From NCBI GenBank assembly GCA_029203165.1, contig CP119308.1, positions 2,294,001-2,358,000 on the forward strand: a stretch of DNA of 64,000 nt. Direction: 5' to 3'. This DNA comes from Candidatus Microbacterium colombiense (GTDB lineage: Bacteria > Actinomycetota > Actinomycetes > Actinomycetales > Microbacteriaceae). This document shows positions 10,920 through 19,713 of this stretch, in pieces. A program made the position numbers and the translations under genes. The number at the start of each line of letters is the position of its first letter. Positions within the stretch are counted from its first letter, which is position 1. The notes beneath the pieces are model-generated. The model had not been told where the DNA came from. It ran no database searches and saw only the letters and a list, made by a program, of their open reading frames with translations.

Positions 10920-11213
10920 TCAGGCAGCGCACTCCTTGCAGATGGGGCCGGACGCGTCTTCGTGATCGAGCTGCGAGCGGTGCTTCACGAGGAAGCAGCT
11001 CATGCACGTGAATTCGTCCTGCTGCGCGGGCAGCACGACGACGTCGAGCTCGAGGTCGGACAGGTCGGCACCCGGGAGGTCGAAGTTCGACGGGTTGTCG
11101 GAGTCTTCATCTCCGCTCGAGCCGGAGGACTTGTCCGGCACACGCTCCTTGAGGGCTTCGATCGACTCGGAGTCGTCTTCAGTCTTTCGGGGAGCGTCGT
11201 AATCGGTTGCCAT
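10920..11213 (-). CDS. DUF4193 small acidic zinc-binding protein
   Basis: A 97-residue protein of the actinobacterial DUF4193 family. It begins MATDYDAPRKTEDDSESIEALKERV, has an acidic central linker, and ends with two CxxC pairs (CMSC and CKEC) about 25 residues apart that should bind one zinc ion. The role is unknown, although conservation across actinobacteria suggests a core function. The start at 11213 is chosen because the family begins with MATDYD. The gene is divergent from sepH across about 200 bp. Confidence 0.9.
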   Translation of the reverse strand: MATDYDAPRKTEDDSESIEALKERVPDKSSGSSGDEDSDNPSNFDLPGADLSDLELDVVVLPAQQDEFTCMSCFLVKHRSQLDHEDASGPICKECAA

Positions 11214-11412
11214 GCGGTAGATCTCCACTTTCATGGTGCGAGTGGGTGGTGCGCCGTCGGGGTAATCGGCGGCCATAGTTTGCATGACCGCGGAGCTTTT
11301 AGCAAATGCCGGACCATGCGACAGAGCAAACTCGCGGCACGCCCAGAGTATTCCCGGCTCCGAAGGCAGTCGCGTGACAGCATGAACAGACACCCATCAG
11401 AGGGGCATTCGC

Positions 11413-12459
11413 ATGGAAAACGTCACCATCGTCGGCACAGAAGCAGGAGTCCTCGTACTCGCGACCGAGTCGGGCGAGCGGTTCGCGCTGCCCATCGACG
11501 ATGTCCTGCGCCGAGAGATCCGCCGCGCAACCCGGCAGGCTGAGCCCGCGACACCCCGTCTCGCTGCAAGCCCCCGCGACATCCAGGCGCAGATCCGCGC
11601 CGGACTCACCGCGATCGAGGTGTCGGAACTGCTCGGCATCAGCCTCGATGACGTGGCCCGGTTCGAGAGCCCGGTGCTGGCGGAACGTGAACACATCATC
11701 GGCCAGGCCCTCGCCGTACCTGTCCTGATCGGCAGCGAGGTCGAGCCGGACGCGCAGCCGACCTTCGGCGCTGCGGTTCGCGCCAAGCTCGCTGAGGTCG
11801 AGGCTTCCGAGGAGCGTTGGGCGAGCTGGAAGGACGAATCCGGCTGGATCGTCAAGCTCGAGTTCACGGCGAGCGAGGTCGAACACGACGCGCGATGGAG
11901 CTTCGACCCCCGCCGCAGCGCGCTCGCCCCGCTCAACGCCGACGCGACACAGCTGTCGCGGCAGGGTTCGCTCCCCGAGGGGCTCATCCCCCGGCTTCGC
12001 GCTGTCGATTCCGAACGCGCCGGATCGCCGTACAAGGACGAGAGCCGTTTCGACTCCGGCGCCTTCGGACCGCGTCTGCTCCCGATGCACGACGCAGACA
12101 TCGAAGACCCGTCACTGCCCGAGCGCTCCAACGCCGCCGCTCAGGATGCCGCGATCAATCGCGCCCCCGAGTCAGCGACGACGAGCCCTGAGACCGCGGA
12201 TCTCCTCGAGGCTCTCCGCCGTCGGCGCGGACAGCGCGAGACGGCGCCGCTCATCGACGATCTCGACGCGGCACCGTCCGAGCCCCATCCGATCGCCCTG
12301 TTCGACGCGTTCGAGCCGTCATCGGATGAGCCCGAGCACACCGATCCGCCGCCCGCGGGAGGAACGACCGACACCGCGGACAGCACCAACCGTCGCCGTC
12401 GCCGGAATGCGATGCCCTCGTGGGACGAGATCGTCTTCGGCGCGCGCACCGATGAGTGA
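11413..12459 (+). CDS. sepH: Septation protein SepH
   Basis: A 348-residue homologue of SepH (DUF3071), an actinobacterial cell-division protein that binds FtsZ and promotes its assembly. The N-terminal conserved domain (residues about 1-165) contains SPRDIQAQIRAGLTAIEVSELLGI, a helix-turn-helix-like segment, and KDESGWIVKLEF. A long, low-complexity, Pro/Glu/Asp-rich linker follows. The C-terminus carries the typical MPSWDEIVFGAR motif. Start ATG 11413 has AGAGGGG upstream. It is divergent from the DUF4193 gene and convergent with the phosphodiesterase gene. Confidence 0.92.
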   Translation: MENVTIVGTEAGVLVLATESGERFALPIDDVLRREIRRATRQAEPATPRLAASPRDIQAQIRAGLTAIEVSELLGISLDDVARFESPVLAEREHIIGQALAVPVLIGSEVEPDAQPTFGAAVRAKLAEVEASEERWASWKDESGWIVKLEFTASEVEHDARWSFDPRRSALAPLNADATQLSRQGSLPEGLIPRLRAVDSERAGSPYKDESRFDSGAFGPRLLPMHDADIEDPSLPERSNAAAQDAAINRAPESATTSPETADLLEALRRRRGQRETAPLIDDLDAAPSEPHPIALFDAFEPSSDEPEHTDPPPAGGTTDTADSTNRRRRRNAMPSWDEIVFGARTDE

Positions 12460-12473
12460 CGCCGCGAGCGACA

Positions 12474-12500
12474 CCCGCGAGTGACACCTCACGCGGGTTT
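12474..12500 (+). terminator. Probable terminator after sepH
   Basis: CCCGC and GTGA pair with TCAC and GCGGG around a CACC loop, with a two-base bulge, followed by TTT. It sits exactly at the 3' end of the convergent phosphodiesterase gene. Confidence 0.5.
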
Positions 12501-13621
12501 CAGCGGGCGAACGCTCCGAGCCTGATCAGCGGAACCGTCCGCTCCTCGGGCGTGAGGCCGCCGTGCTGGCCGATCATGCCGCGTCCACGCTGATCCGAGG
12601 CGGTGCCGTCGTACACCGCCCAGACCCCTCGGGCGACGACGAGCAGATCGCCGATGCGAGACCGGGCAGCATCGGTGACCTCCGGGCCGAAAAGCCCCTG
12701 GCGCACGGCATCCTCCCGCGTGATCACGTCGGCGACACCCTCAAGATCGGAGCGCCACCGATGGAGCACGCCCGATTGGTCGGCATCCGGTTCCATGTGC
12801 ACGTGGAGCATGCGCGGCTCTCCCCCGACATGACGGACGCCCTCCAGATGCGGCTCCTCGAGCACGACCTGACGGCGCGCGGGCACATCCACCATCCCGT
12901 GATCGGAGGTGACGAGCACCCCGACTCCCGCCGGCACGCGGACCGAGAGCGCTGCGTCGATGTCTTCGAGCGCGGTGACCCACTCCGCAGAGTCGACGCC
13001 GTGCTTGTGACCGGCCTTGTCGACCTCGGGCAGGTAGCAGTAAACGAGCGATCCCGGATGCTGCTCCGCAAGCCCGTATGCAGCCTCGACGCGGTCCGCC
13101 GGGGTGCGGGCGGCGATGAACTCCGCGCCGCGCAGGGTGGCGCGCGAGAACCCGCTGTCGGCGTACGCGGCGATCCCCACGGCGAAGGACGCTCGTCCGG
13201 CTGCGGCGGCCTGCTCGAAGATCGTCGGCACAGGCTGCCAAGTCAGGGGATCCAGCCCCTCCGACTCCCACCCGGTGAGCTGGTTCACCAGCAGATCGCG
13301 ACTGCGATCGAGAACACGGTACCCCACGAGACCGTGCACACCCGGCCATGCTCCGGTGACGATGCTGGTCAGCGCCGCTGCGGTCGTGGAGGGGAACACC
13401 GATTGCGCGGTGTCCTTCTTCGTCATGCCGCCCGTCAACGCTCTGGCGTGCCCGGCGTGTGCGCGCAGGCTGATGGCGCCGAGCCCGTCGACGACCACGA
13501 GCACCACGGACCTCGCGACGGGGAACACGACGGAATCGCCACGCAGAGAGGCGAAGAGGTCGCCCGCCACCCCGACGATGCTCCGGGCTGACGGCGCCTC
13601 GGACGGTAGCATGAGGGACAT
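12500..13621 (-). CDS. Alkaline phosphatase superfamily phosphodiesterase/nucleotide pyrophosphatase
   Basis: A 373-residue two-metal hydrolase. The nucleophile region is VVVDGLGA followed by SVFPSTTAAALTSIVTGAWPGVHGLVGY, where Ser/Thr after FPS is the expected nucleophile. Metal ligands appear in YLPEVDKAGHKHG and VTSDHGMVDVP. These motifs fit type I phosphodiesterase/nucleotide pyrophosphatase proteins, and the substrate is not predictable. Start ATG 13621 lies seven bases after a CAGACT -10-like element, so the mRNA may be leaderless. It is divergent from parC with 44 bp between the genes. Confidence 0.88.
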   Translation of the reverse strand: MSLMLPSEAPSARSIVGVAGDLFASLRGDSVVFPVARSVVLVVVDGLGAISLRAHAGHARALTGGMTKKDTAQSVFPSTTAAALTSIVTGAWPGVHGLVGYRVLDRSRDLLVNQLTGWESEGLDPLTWQPVPTIFEQAAAAGRASFAVGIAAYADSGFSRATLRGAEFIAARTPADRVEAAYGLAEQHPGSLVYCYLPEVDKAGHKHGVDSAEWVTALEDIDAALSVRVPAGVGVLVTSDHGMVDVPARRQVVLEEPHLEGVRHVGGEPRMLHVHMEPDADQSGVLHRWRSDLEGVADVITREDAVRQGLFGPEVTDAARSRIGDLLVVARGVWAVYDGTASDQRGRGMIGQHGGLTPEERTVPLIRLGAFAR

Positions 13622-13665
13622 CCGAGCCAGTCTGACACAGGCTCCCGTATGCCCTCAGGAAGCCC

Positions 13666-16107
13666 ATGCCGAAAACTCCGCCGCCCGAGCCCGTCGAGGA
13701 GCGCATCCAGGACATCGACCTCTCCGCAGAGATGCAGGGTTCGTTCCTCGAATACGCCTACTCGGTGATCTACTCGCGCGCGCTCCCTGACGCCCGCGAC
13801 GGGTTGAAGCCGGTGCAGCGACGCATCCTCTACCAGATGGCCGAGATGGGCCTGCGTCCCGACAAAGGCCACGTCAAGAGTGCCCGCGTCGTCGGCGAGG
13901 TCATGGGCAAGCTGCACCCGCACGGCGACACGGCGATCTACGATGCCCTCGTCCGCCTCGCACAGCCCTGGGCGCTGCGCGTTCCCCTCGTCGACGGACA
14001 CGGCAACTTCGGCTCGCTCGATGACGGACCAGCTGCCGCGCGATACACCGAGGCCCGGCTCGCCGCCGCCGCGCTCGCTCTCACCGAGAACCTCGACGAG
14101 GACGTCGTCGACTTCATCCCGAACTACGACGGACAGTTCCAGCAGCCCTCCGTGCTGCCCGCAGCCTTCCCCAACCTCCTCGTCAACGGCGCGAGTGGCA
14201 TCGCCGTGGGCATGGCCACCAACATGGCGCCGCACAACCTGATCGAGGTCGTCGCCGCCGCCACGCATCTGCTGGAGAACCCCGACGCGACCACCGAAGA
14301 CCTGATGGAGTTCGTGCCGGGCCCGGACTTCCCCGCCGGCGGCGTGCTGATGGGCCTCGACGGGGTCAAGGACGCCTACATGACGGGCCGCGGAGCGCTC
14401 AAGGTCCGTGGCAAGGTGTCTGTGGAGCCTCTCGGGCCACGGCGCACAGGAATCATCGTCTCGGAGCTTCCCTACATGGTCGGGCCCGAGCGCCTGATCG
14501 AGAAGATCCGTGACGCTGTGCAGTCCAAGAAGCTGCAGGGCATCAGCGACGTCACCGATCTGACGGACCGCAACCACGGTCTGCGCGTCGCCATCGGGAT
14601 CAAGACCGGATTCGATCCGAATGCCGTCCTCGACCAGCTGTACCGTCTGACGCCGCTGGAGGACTCCTTCAGCATCAACAACGTGGCACTCGTCGACGGT
14701 CAGCCGCGCACGCTGGGCCTCAAGGAGATGCTGAGCGTCTACGTGGCGCACCGGCTCGAGGTCATCACGCGGCGCAGTCGCTATCGTCTCGCGCGACGTG
14801 AGGAACGCCTGCACCTGGTGGAGGGCCTCCTGATCGCGATCCTCGACATCGACGAGGTCATTCAGGTCATCCGCTCCTCCGACGACTCGGAGCAGGCCCG
14901 AGCGCGTCTGCGCTCGGTCTTCGATCTCAGCGAGCTGCAGGCCGAGTACATTCTCGAACTGCGCCTGCGGCGACTGACGAAGTTCTCGCGGATCGAGCTC
15001 GAGGCGGAACGCGACGCGCTGCTCGCCGACATCGCTGCCCTCCGCGAACTCCTCGGAAGCCCTGCTCTGCTGCGCGCCGCCGTGGCCACCGAGCTGGATG
15101 CCGCCGCCGAGGCGTACGGCACGCCGCGGCGCACTCTGCTGATGAACGCCGCACCTCCGAAGCCCCGCACGACCAAGGGTGCCGTCGATCTGCAGATCGC
15201 CGACGCACCGACCGTTCTCGTGCTCTCGACGACGGGTCGCGCCGTGCGCGTGGACCGCGGCGAAGGCCAAGAGCTCACGGTGCCCGCGCGGCGGAGCAAG
15301 CATGACGCGATCCTGACGACGCTCGACACGACCGTGCGGGCCGAGATCGGCGCGCTGACGAGCGCAGGCCGCGTGGTGCGCTTCTCCCCCGTCGATCTGC
15401 CTTCGGTGCCATCGACGTCGGTGCAGCTCGCCGCGGGCACGCCGTTGCGCGACTACCTCAACGTCACCGCCCGCGGCGAAAGGATCCTCGGCTTCGTGCG
15501 CTTCGACAGCGAGACGCCGATCGCTCTCGGTACCGCCCAGGGAACGATCAAGCGCATCGTGCCGTCAGCACTGCCCGTGAGGCCCGAGATCGAGGTCATC
15601 GGGCTCAAGGCCGGAGATTCGGTCGTCGGCGCCGCCGAGGCTCCTGATGACGCAGAGCTCGTGTTCGTGACCACCGACGCGCAGCTGCTGCACTTCTCGG
15701 CCGCGCAGGTGCGACCGCAAGGCGCACCTGCCGGCGGCATGGCGGGCATCAAGTTGGGTGCCGGAGCAAGCGTGCTGTTCTTCGGAGCGGTCGAGGCCGG
15801 ATCCGATGCCGTCGTCGCGACGGTGTCGGGAGCCGACGGCGCGCTCCCCGGCACCGAGCCCGGACGTGCGAAGGTCACCGCATTCGTTGAGTACCCGGCC
15901 AAGGGACGCGCGACCGGTGGAGTACGTGCCCACGCCTTCCTCAAGGGTGAGGACCGTCTCACGGTCGCGTGGGTCGGCCCGGACCCTGCCCAGGCCGTCG
16001 ATCCGACGGGTGCCGTACGCAGGCTGCCCGATTCCGGAGCGCGCCGCGATGCGTCGGGACAGCCGATCGACGGAGTGATCGGCAGCATCGGCCGCACGAT
16101 CGTCTGA
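13666..16107 (+). CDS. parC: DNA topoisomerase IV subunit A (second type IIA topoisomerase)
   Basis: An 813-residue GyrA/ParC-type subunit that cuts and rejoins DNA during decatenation. The catalytic tyrosine is Tyr127 in AARYTEARLA. The quinolone-interaction region reads HPHGDTAIYDAL, with Thr at the position of E. coli GyrA Ser83. The C-terminal half has the beta-pinwheel repeats (for example GVRAHAFLKGEDRLTVAWVG). It is called ParC rather than GyrA because its partner, parE, lies next to it and actinobacterial gyrA/gyrB usually sit near dnaA. That distinction is inference. It is convergent with parE rather than in an operon. Confidence 0.88.
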   Translation: MPKTPPPEPVEERIQDIDLSAEMQGSFLEYAYSVIYSRALPDARDGLKPVQRRILYQMAEMGLRPDKGHVKSARVVGEVMGKLHPHGDTAIYDALVRLAQPWALRVPLVDGHGNFGSLDDGPAAARYTEARLAAAALALTENLDEDVVDFIPNYDGQFQQPSVLPAAFPNLLVNGASGIAVGMATNMAPHNLIEVVAAATHLLENPDATTEDLMEFVPGPDFPAGGVLMGLDGVKDAYMTGRGALKVRGKVSVEPLGPRRTGIIVSELPYMVGPERLIEKIRDAVQSKKLQGISDVTDLTDRNHGLRVAIGIKTGFDPNAVLDQLYRLTPLEDSFSINNVALVDGQPRTLGLKEMLSVYVAHRLEVITRRSRYRLARREERLHLVEGLLIAILDIDEVIQVIRSSDDSEQARARLRSVFDLSELQAEYILELRLRRLTKFSRIELEAERDALLADIAALRELLGSPALLRAAVATELDAAAEAYGTPRRTLLMNAAPPKPRTTKGAVDLQIADAPTVLVLSTTGRAVRVDRGEGQELTVPARRSKHDAILTTLDTTVRAEIGALTSAGRVVRFSPVDLPSVPSTSVQLAAGTPLRDYLNVTARGERILGFVRFDSETPIALGTAQGTIKRIVPSALPVRPEIEVIGLKAGDSVVGAAEAPDDAELVFVTTDAQLLHFSAAQVRPQGAPAGGMAGIKLGAGASVLFFGAVEAGSDAVVATVSGADGALPGTEPGRAKVTAFVEYPAKGRATGGVRAHAFLKGEDRLTVAWVGPDPAQAVDPTGAVRRLPDSGARRDASGQPIDGVIGSIGRTIV

Positions 16108-16108
16108 T

Positions 16109-16140
16109 CCTCCCGCGCGACGTACGCCGTCGCCGGGAGG
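16109..16140. terminator. Bidirectional terminator between parC and parE
   Basis: CCTCCCG and GCGACG pair with CGTCGC and CGGGAGG around a TACGC loop, with one bulged C, between two convergent stop codons. Confidence 0.7.
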
Positions 16141-16147
16141 CAGGCGC

Positions 16148-18226
16148 TCAGGCGTCGATCGACTCGCGCGACAAGCGGTCCGAGGAGTCGATGATGAACT
16201 CGCGACGAGGCGCGACCTCGTTGCCCATCAGAAGCTCGAAGACGTGACCCGCAGCCTCGGCATCCTCCATGCGCACGCGACGGAGCAGACGCCCCGAGCG
16301 GTCCATCGTCGTGGATGCCAGCTGCTCGGCATCCATCTCACCCAGCCCCTTGTAGCGCTGGATCGGTTCGTGCCAGCGCTTGCCGGACTTGCGCAACTTC
16401 GCCAGGAGCGCGTGCATCTCCTGCTCGCTGTACGTGTAGATCGTCTCGTTCGGTTTGGAACCGGGATTCATGACGATCACACGGTGCAGCGGCGGGACCG
16501 CAGCGAACACGCGTCCGTCTTCGATCAGCGGGCGCATGTAACGGAAGAAGAGCGTGAGCAGCAACGTGCGGATGTGCGCGCCGTCGACGTCGGCGTCGCT
16601 CATCAGGATCACCTTGCCGTAGCGCGCGGCGTCGATGTCGAACGAGCGTCCGGAGCCGGCGCCGATGACCTGGATGATCGACGCGCACTCGGCGTTCGAG
16701 AGCATGTCGCCGATCGACGCCTTCTGCACGTTGAGGATCTTGCCTCGGATGGGCAGTAGGGCCTGGAACTCGCTGTTGCGGGCGTTCTTCGCCGTGCCGA
16801 GCGCGGAGTCGCCCTCGACGATGAACAGTTCGCTGCGGTCGACCTCGTTCGTACGACAGTCGACGAGCTTCGTCGGCAGAGTGGATGACTCGAGCGCATT
16901 CTTGCGACGCTGGGTCTCCTTGTGTGCCCGCGCCGAGACGCGGGCCTTCATCTCGGCGACGATCTTGTCGAGCAGCTGCGTGGCCTGGCTCTTGTCGTCG
17001 CGCTTCGTGGAGCTGAAACGCTCACCCAGATCCTTGCGGATCACCTGAGCGACGATCTGTCGGACCGCGGGAGTTCCGAGGATCTCCTTCGTCTGCCCCT
17101 CGAACTGCGGTTCCGGCACGTTCACCGTGAGCACCGCCGTAAGGCCGGCGAGGACATCGTCCTTCTCCAGCTTGTCGTTGCCCACCTTCAGCCGACGGGC
17201 GTTCTGCTCGACCTGCGCGCGCAGCACCTTCAGGAGCTCCTGCTCGAAGCCCTGCTGGTGCGTACCGCCCTTCGGCGTCGAGATGATGTTCACGAACGAC
17301 CGGACGGTGGTGTCGTAGCCGGTGCCCCAGCGCAGGGCGATGTCGACGGCGCACACGCGCTCGACCTCGGTCGCAACCATGTGCCCATCGGCCTGCAGCA
17401 CCGGGACGGTCTCCTTGAAGCGTCCCTCGCCCTGAATGCGCCAGCTGTCGGTCACCGGTGCATCGGTGGCGAGATAGTCGACGAACTCGGAGATGCCGCC
17501 CTCGTAGTGGTACGACGTCTCGTTCACCTCATCGGAACGAGCATCGCGGATGACGATCTCGAGCCCGGGAACCAGGAACGCCGTCTGCCGCGCACGGGTC
17601 TCGAGGTCGGCGAGCTGGAAGGCGGCATCCTTCGTGAAGATCTGCCGGTCTGCCCAGTAGCGCACGCGCGTGCCGGTGACGCCTCGCGATGTCTTGCCCA
17701 CGACGCGCAGCTCGCTCTTGTCCTCGAACGGTGAGAACGTGACGTCGGGACGCTTCTCCCCGTCGTCTGCGAAGATGCCAGGCTCTCCACGATGGAACGA
17801 CATCGCGTAGGTCTTGCCTCCGCGGTCGACCTCGACATCGAGTCGTTCCGACAGCGCGTTGACCACGGATGCTCCGACACCATGAAGTCCGCCGGATGCC
17901 GCGTAGGAGCCTCCGCCGAACTTGCCGCCGGCGTGCAGCTTGGTGAACACGACCTCGACGCCGGTGAGTCCCGTGCGAGGCTCCACATCGACGGGGATGC
18001 CTCGACCCCTGTCATGAACCTCGACGCTGCCATCGGCGTGCAGGATGATGTCGATCTTCGCCCCGTTGCCGTCGACGGCCTCGTCCACGGCGTTGTCGAT
18101 GATCTCCCAGAGGCAGTGCATGAGCCCGGGCGATCCGTTGGACCCGATGTACATACCCGGTCGTTTGCGGACGGCTTCGAGTCCTTCGAGCACCTGGAGA
18201 TGATGGGCGGAATACTCGGCGGTCAC
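16148..18226 (-). CDS. parE: DNA topoisomerase IV subunit B
   Basis: A 692-residue GHKL ATPase subunit that drives strand passage by the ParC partner. The N-terminal motifs are LEGLEAVRKRPGMYIGS, WEIIDNAVDEAVDG, DRGRGIPVD and GGLHGVGASVVNALS. The TOPRIM domain contains EGDSALGTAKNARNSEF and SDADVDGAHIRTLLL, and the C-terminal domain carries QRYKGLGEMDAEQL. The GTG at 18226 is chosen because the family begins a few residues before EYSAHHLQVLEGLEAVRKRPG and GGAG lies just upstream. A longer in-frame extension looks non-coding. It is convergent with parC. Confidence 0.92.
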   Translation of the reverse strand: MTAEYSAHHLQVLEGLEAVRKRPGMYIGSNGSPGLMHCLWEIIDNAVDEAVDGNGAKIDIILHADGSVEVHDRGRGIPVDVEPRTGLTGVEVVFTKLHAGGKFGGGSYAASGGLHGVGASVVNALSERLDVEVDRGGKTYAMSFHRGEPGIFADDGEKRPDVTFSPFEDKSELRVVGKTSRGVTGTRVRYWADRQIFTKDAAFQLADLETRARQTAFLVPGLEIVIRDARSDEVNETSYHYEGGISEFVDYLATDAPVTDSWRIQGEGRFKETVPVLQADGHMVATEVERVCAVDIALRWGTGYDTTVRSFVNIISTPKGGTHQQGFEQELLKVLRAQVEQNARRLKVGNDKLEKDDVLAGLTAVLTVNVPEPQFEGQTKEILGTPAVRQIVAQVIRKDLGERFSSTKRDDKSQATQLLDKIVAEMKARVSARAHKETQRRKNALESSTLPTKLVDCRTNEVDRSELFIVEGDSALGTAKNARNSEFQALLPIRGKILNVQKASIGDMLSNAECASIIQVIGAGSGRSFDIDAARYGKVILMSDADVDGAHIRTLLLTLFFRYMRPLIEDGRVFAAVPPLHRVIVMNPGSKPNETIYTYSEQEMHALLAKLRKSGKRWHEPIQRYKGLGEMDAEQLASTTMDRSGRLLRRVRMEDAEAAGHVFELLMGNEVAPRREFIIDSSDRLSRESIDA

Positions 18227-18406
18227 AATCTCCGAGTCTATTCGTGGGCGCCCGTGATGCCGTGCCGACACTCCCCGCGCAACCCCTATCGGCGACCAGC
18301 GCGTACGCGCTGAGCGAAACACGCCGTGATCCGGGCATGCCCCCAGCATCTGCGTGGTTGTATTGAGCACGCTCCACAGCGAACCCGACACCGAGGAGGC
18401 GCCGAG

Positions 18407-18625
18407 ATGAATGCAACAACCGAACGTGAGACCTCTACCGTCGAGTTCCGTTTGACCGCAGCCGACCGTTGCGACTCCTGCGGTGCTCAGGCGTACATCG
18501 CCGCCGAGGTCAATGGCTCAGAGCTTCTGTTCTGCGCGCACCACGGCCGCAAGTATGAAGAGAAGCTCCGCACCATCGCGACCAGCTGGCACGACGAGAC
18601 CGCGCGTCTGATCGACGCCGTCTGA
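18407..18625 (+). CDS. DUF7455-type small zinc-finger-like protein
   Basis: 72 residues. The core CDSCGAQAYIAAEVNGSELLFCAHHGRKYEEKL has a CxxC pair and a CxHH pair that could bind one zinc ion, typical of a small actinobacterial family (DUF7455). The function is unknown. The ATG at 18407 has GAGGAGG about 9 bases upstream; an upstream extension lacks support. In the gap to the divergent parE gene (18227-18406) I see no further gene. Confidence 0.85.
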   Translation: MNATTERETSTVEFRLTAADRCDSCGAQAYIAAEVNGSELLFCAHHGRKYEEKLRTIATSWHDETARLIDAV

Positions 18626-18630
18626 GGGCT

Positions 18631-18647
18631 GATCCGCCGCGCGGATC
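18631..18647 (+). terminator. Short GC hairpin after the DUF7455 gene
   Basis: GATCCG-CCGCG-CGGATC directly follows the stop codon and lies between convergent genes. The stem is only six base pairs, so termination is plausible but not certain. Confidence 0.4.
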
Positions 18648-18675
18648 CCCTCCGACGACGGGTCGTCGCCTCGAT

Positions 18676-19713
18676 TCAGTCGACGACGACCCGTCGCACA
18701 CGCGCGCTGAGCCGCGTGAGGACCTCTTCGCCCACCGTGTCGATGCGCTCTGCGAGAGTGGTGGCCGAGGACTCGCCCCGATGCCCCGCCCCGAAGACGC
18801 GAACCTCATCGCCGATCGCCATCCCGGCCCAGCCCTCGACGACAGTCGTCGTCGGGTCGATGCGGCGGACGACGCGAGCACCCACCGGGCTTCCCACGTC
18901 TGCCCCTGCGAGTGTCGAGGGGAGTCCGTCGAAGCTGCCGATCCCGATGACCGCATCGTCGCCCTGGATGTCGACCACCGACGCGACCAGGGTCGCGGCC
19001 GGACGGATTCCGTCGAGGTCAGGACCGTCGGCCGATCGGACGCCGTAGCAGAACGCACCGATCCGGGAGAGCGTGCCTCGCAGCTCCGGCCGCCACCACG
19101 AGGCGGCAGAAGCAGTCAGATGCAGCAGGACAGGCACATCACCGCTCCGGCCTGTCGCCTCGACCGCGTCGAGGAACACGCGCTGCGACAGATCATCTTC
19201 TGCATCGCTCGCCTCGGCGATGTGGCTCCAGACCCCGACGAGCTCCAGTGCTCCCGCGCGTTCAGCGCGGCGGGCCTCGGCGACGACGGCATCCCAGTCT
19301 TCGGGCAGCACACCGTTGCGGTGCAGCCCGGTATCGATCTTCAGGTGCACGCGCGCGACGATGCCCAGCGTTCCGGCGCGTTCGATGATCCGACGCAGAT
19401 AATCCGCGGTCCCGGCGCCCAGGTCGACGTCATGCACGAGGGCGTTGTCGATCTCCGCATCCGTCGACGTGGCCCAGGCGAAGATGCGAACCGCCCCTCC
19501 GGCGATCCGGCGGACGTCGAGAGCGGTACTGACGTCGTAACTCCCGAACCACTCGACGCCGAGGCTTTCCGCGGTCTCGACCGCCCACGCCAGGCCATGG
19601 CCGTAAGCGTCGTCCTTCACCACGAGCATGAGCGCGGACGGTGCGATCCTGTCACGAACCGCGAGGATGTTGGTCCGGAGCGTCTGTGTGCTCAGGCGAA
19701 GCTCGGGCCGCAT
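18676..19713 (-). CDS. Alanine racemase-like protein retaining the PLP-lysine barrel half
   Basis: A 345-residue fold-type III PLP protein. The N-terminal barrel keeps the catalytic parts of alanine racemase: VVKDDAYGHG (PLP Schiff-base Lys33), HLKIDTGLHRNG, VWSHIAEAS, HLTASAAS and SRIGAFCYG. The C-terminal domain is degenerate. The VSYG motif with the second catalytic base (Tyr265 in Geobacillus Alr) is missing, GYADG is replaced by GSFDG, and there is no GR-x-MD motif. The start codon overlaps the stop of the upstream alr-like gene (TGATG), implying translational coupling. Since racemase active sites are built from both subunits, I infer that this subunit may need the neighbouring one. It could also be an inactive or differently acting paralogue. 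Confidence 0.85.
   Translation of the reverse strand: MRPELRLSTQTLRTNILAVRDRIAPSALMLVVKDDAYGHGLAWAVETAESLGVEWFGSYDVSTALDVRRIAGGAVRIFAWATSTDAEIDNALVHDVDLGAGTADYLRRIIERAGTLGIVARVHLKIDTGLHRNGVLPEDWDAVVAEARRAERAGALELVGVWSHIAEASDAEDDLSQRVFLDAVEATGRSGDVPVLLHLTASAASWWRPELRGTLSRIGAFCYGVRSADGPDLDGIRPAATLVASVVDIQGDDAVIGIGSFDGLPSTLAGADVGSPVGARVVRRIDPTTTVVEGWAGMAIGDEVRVFGAGHRGESSATTLAERIDTVGEEVLTRLSARVRRVVVD

Noticed and set aside
18286..18293. GCCGATAG upstream of parE as a FliA promoter
   Set aside because: No -35-like element at the right distance, and a topoisomerase gene is an unlikely target. It is probably chance.
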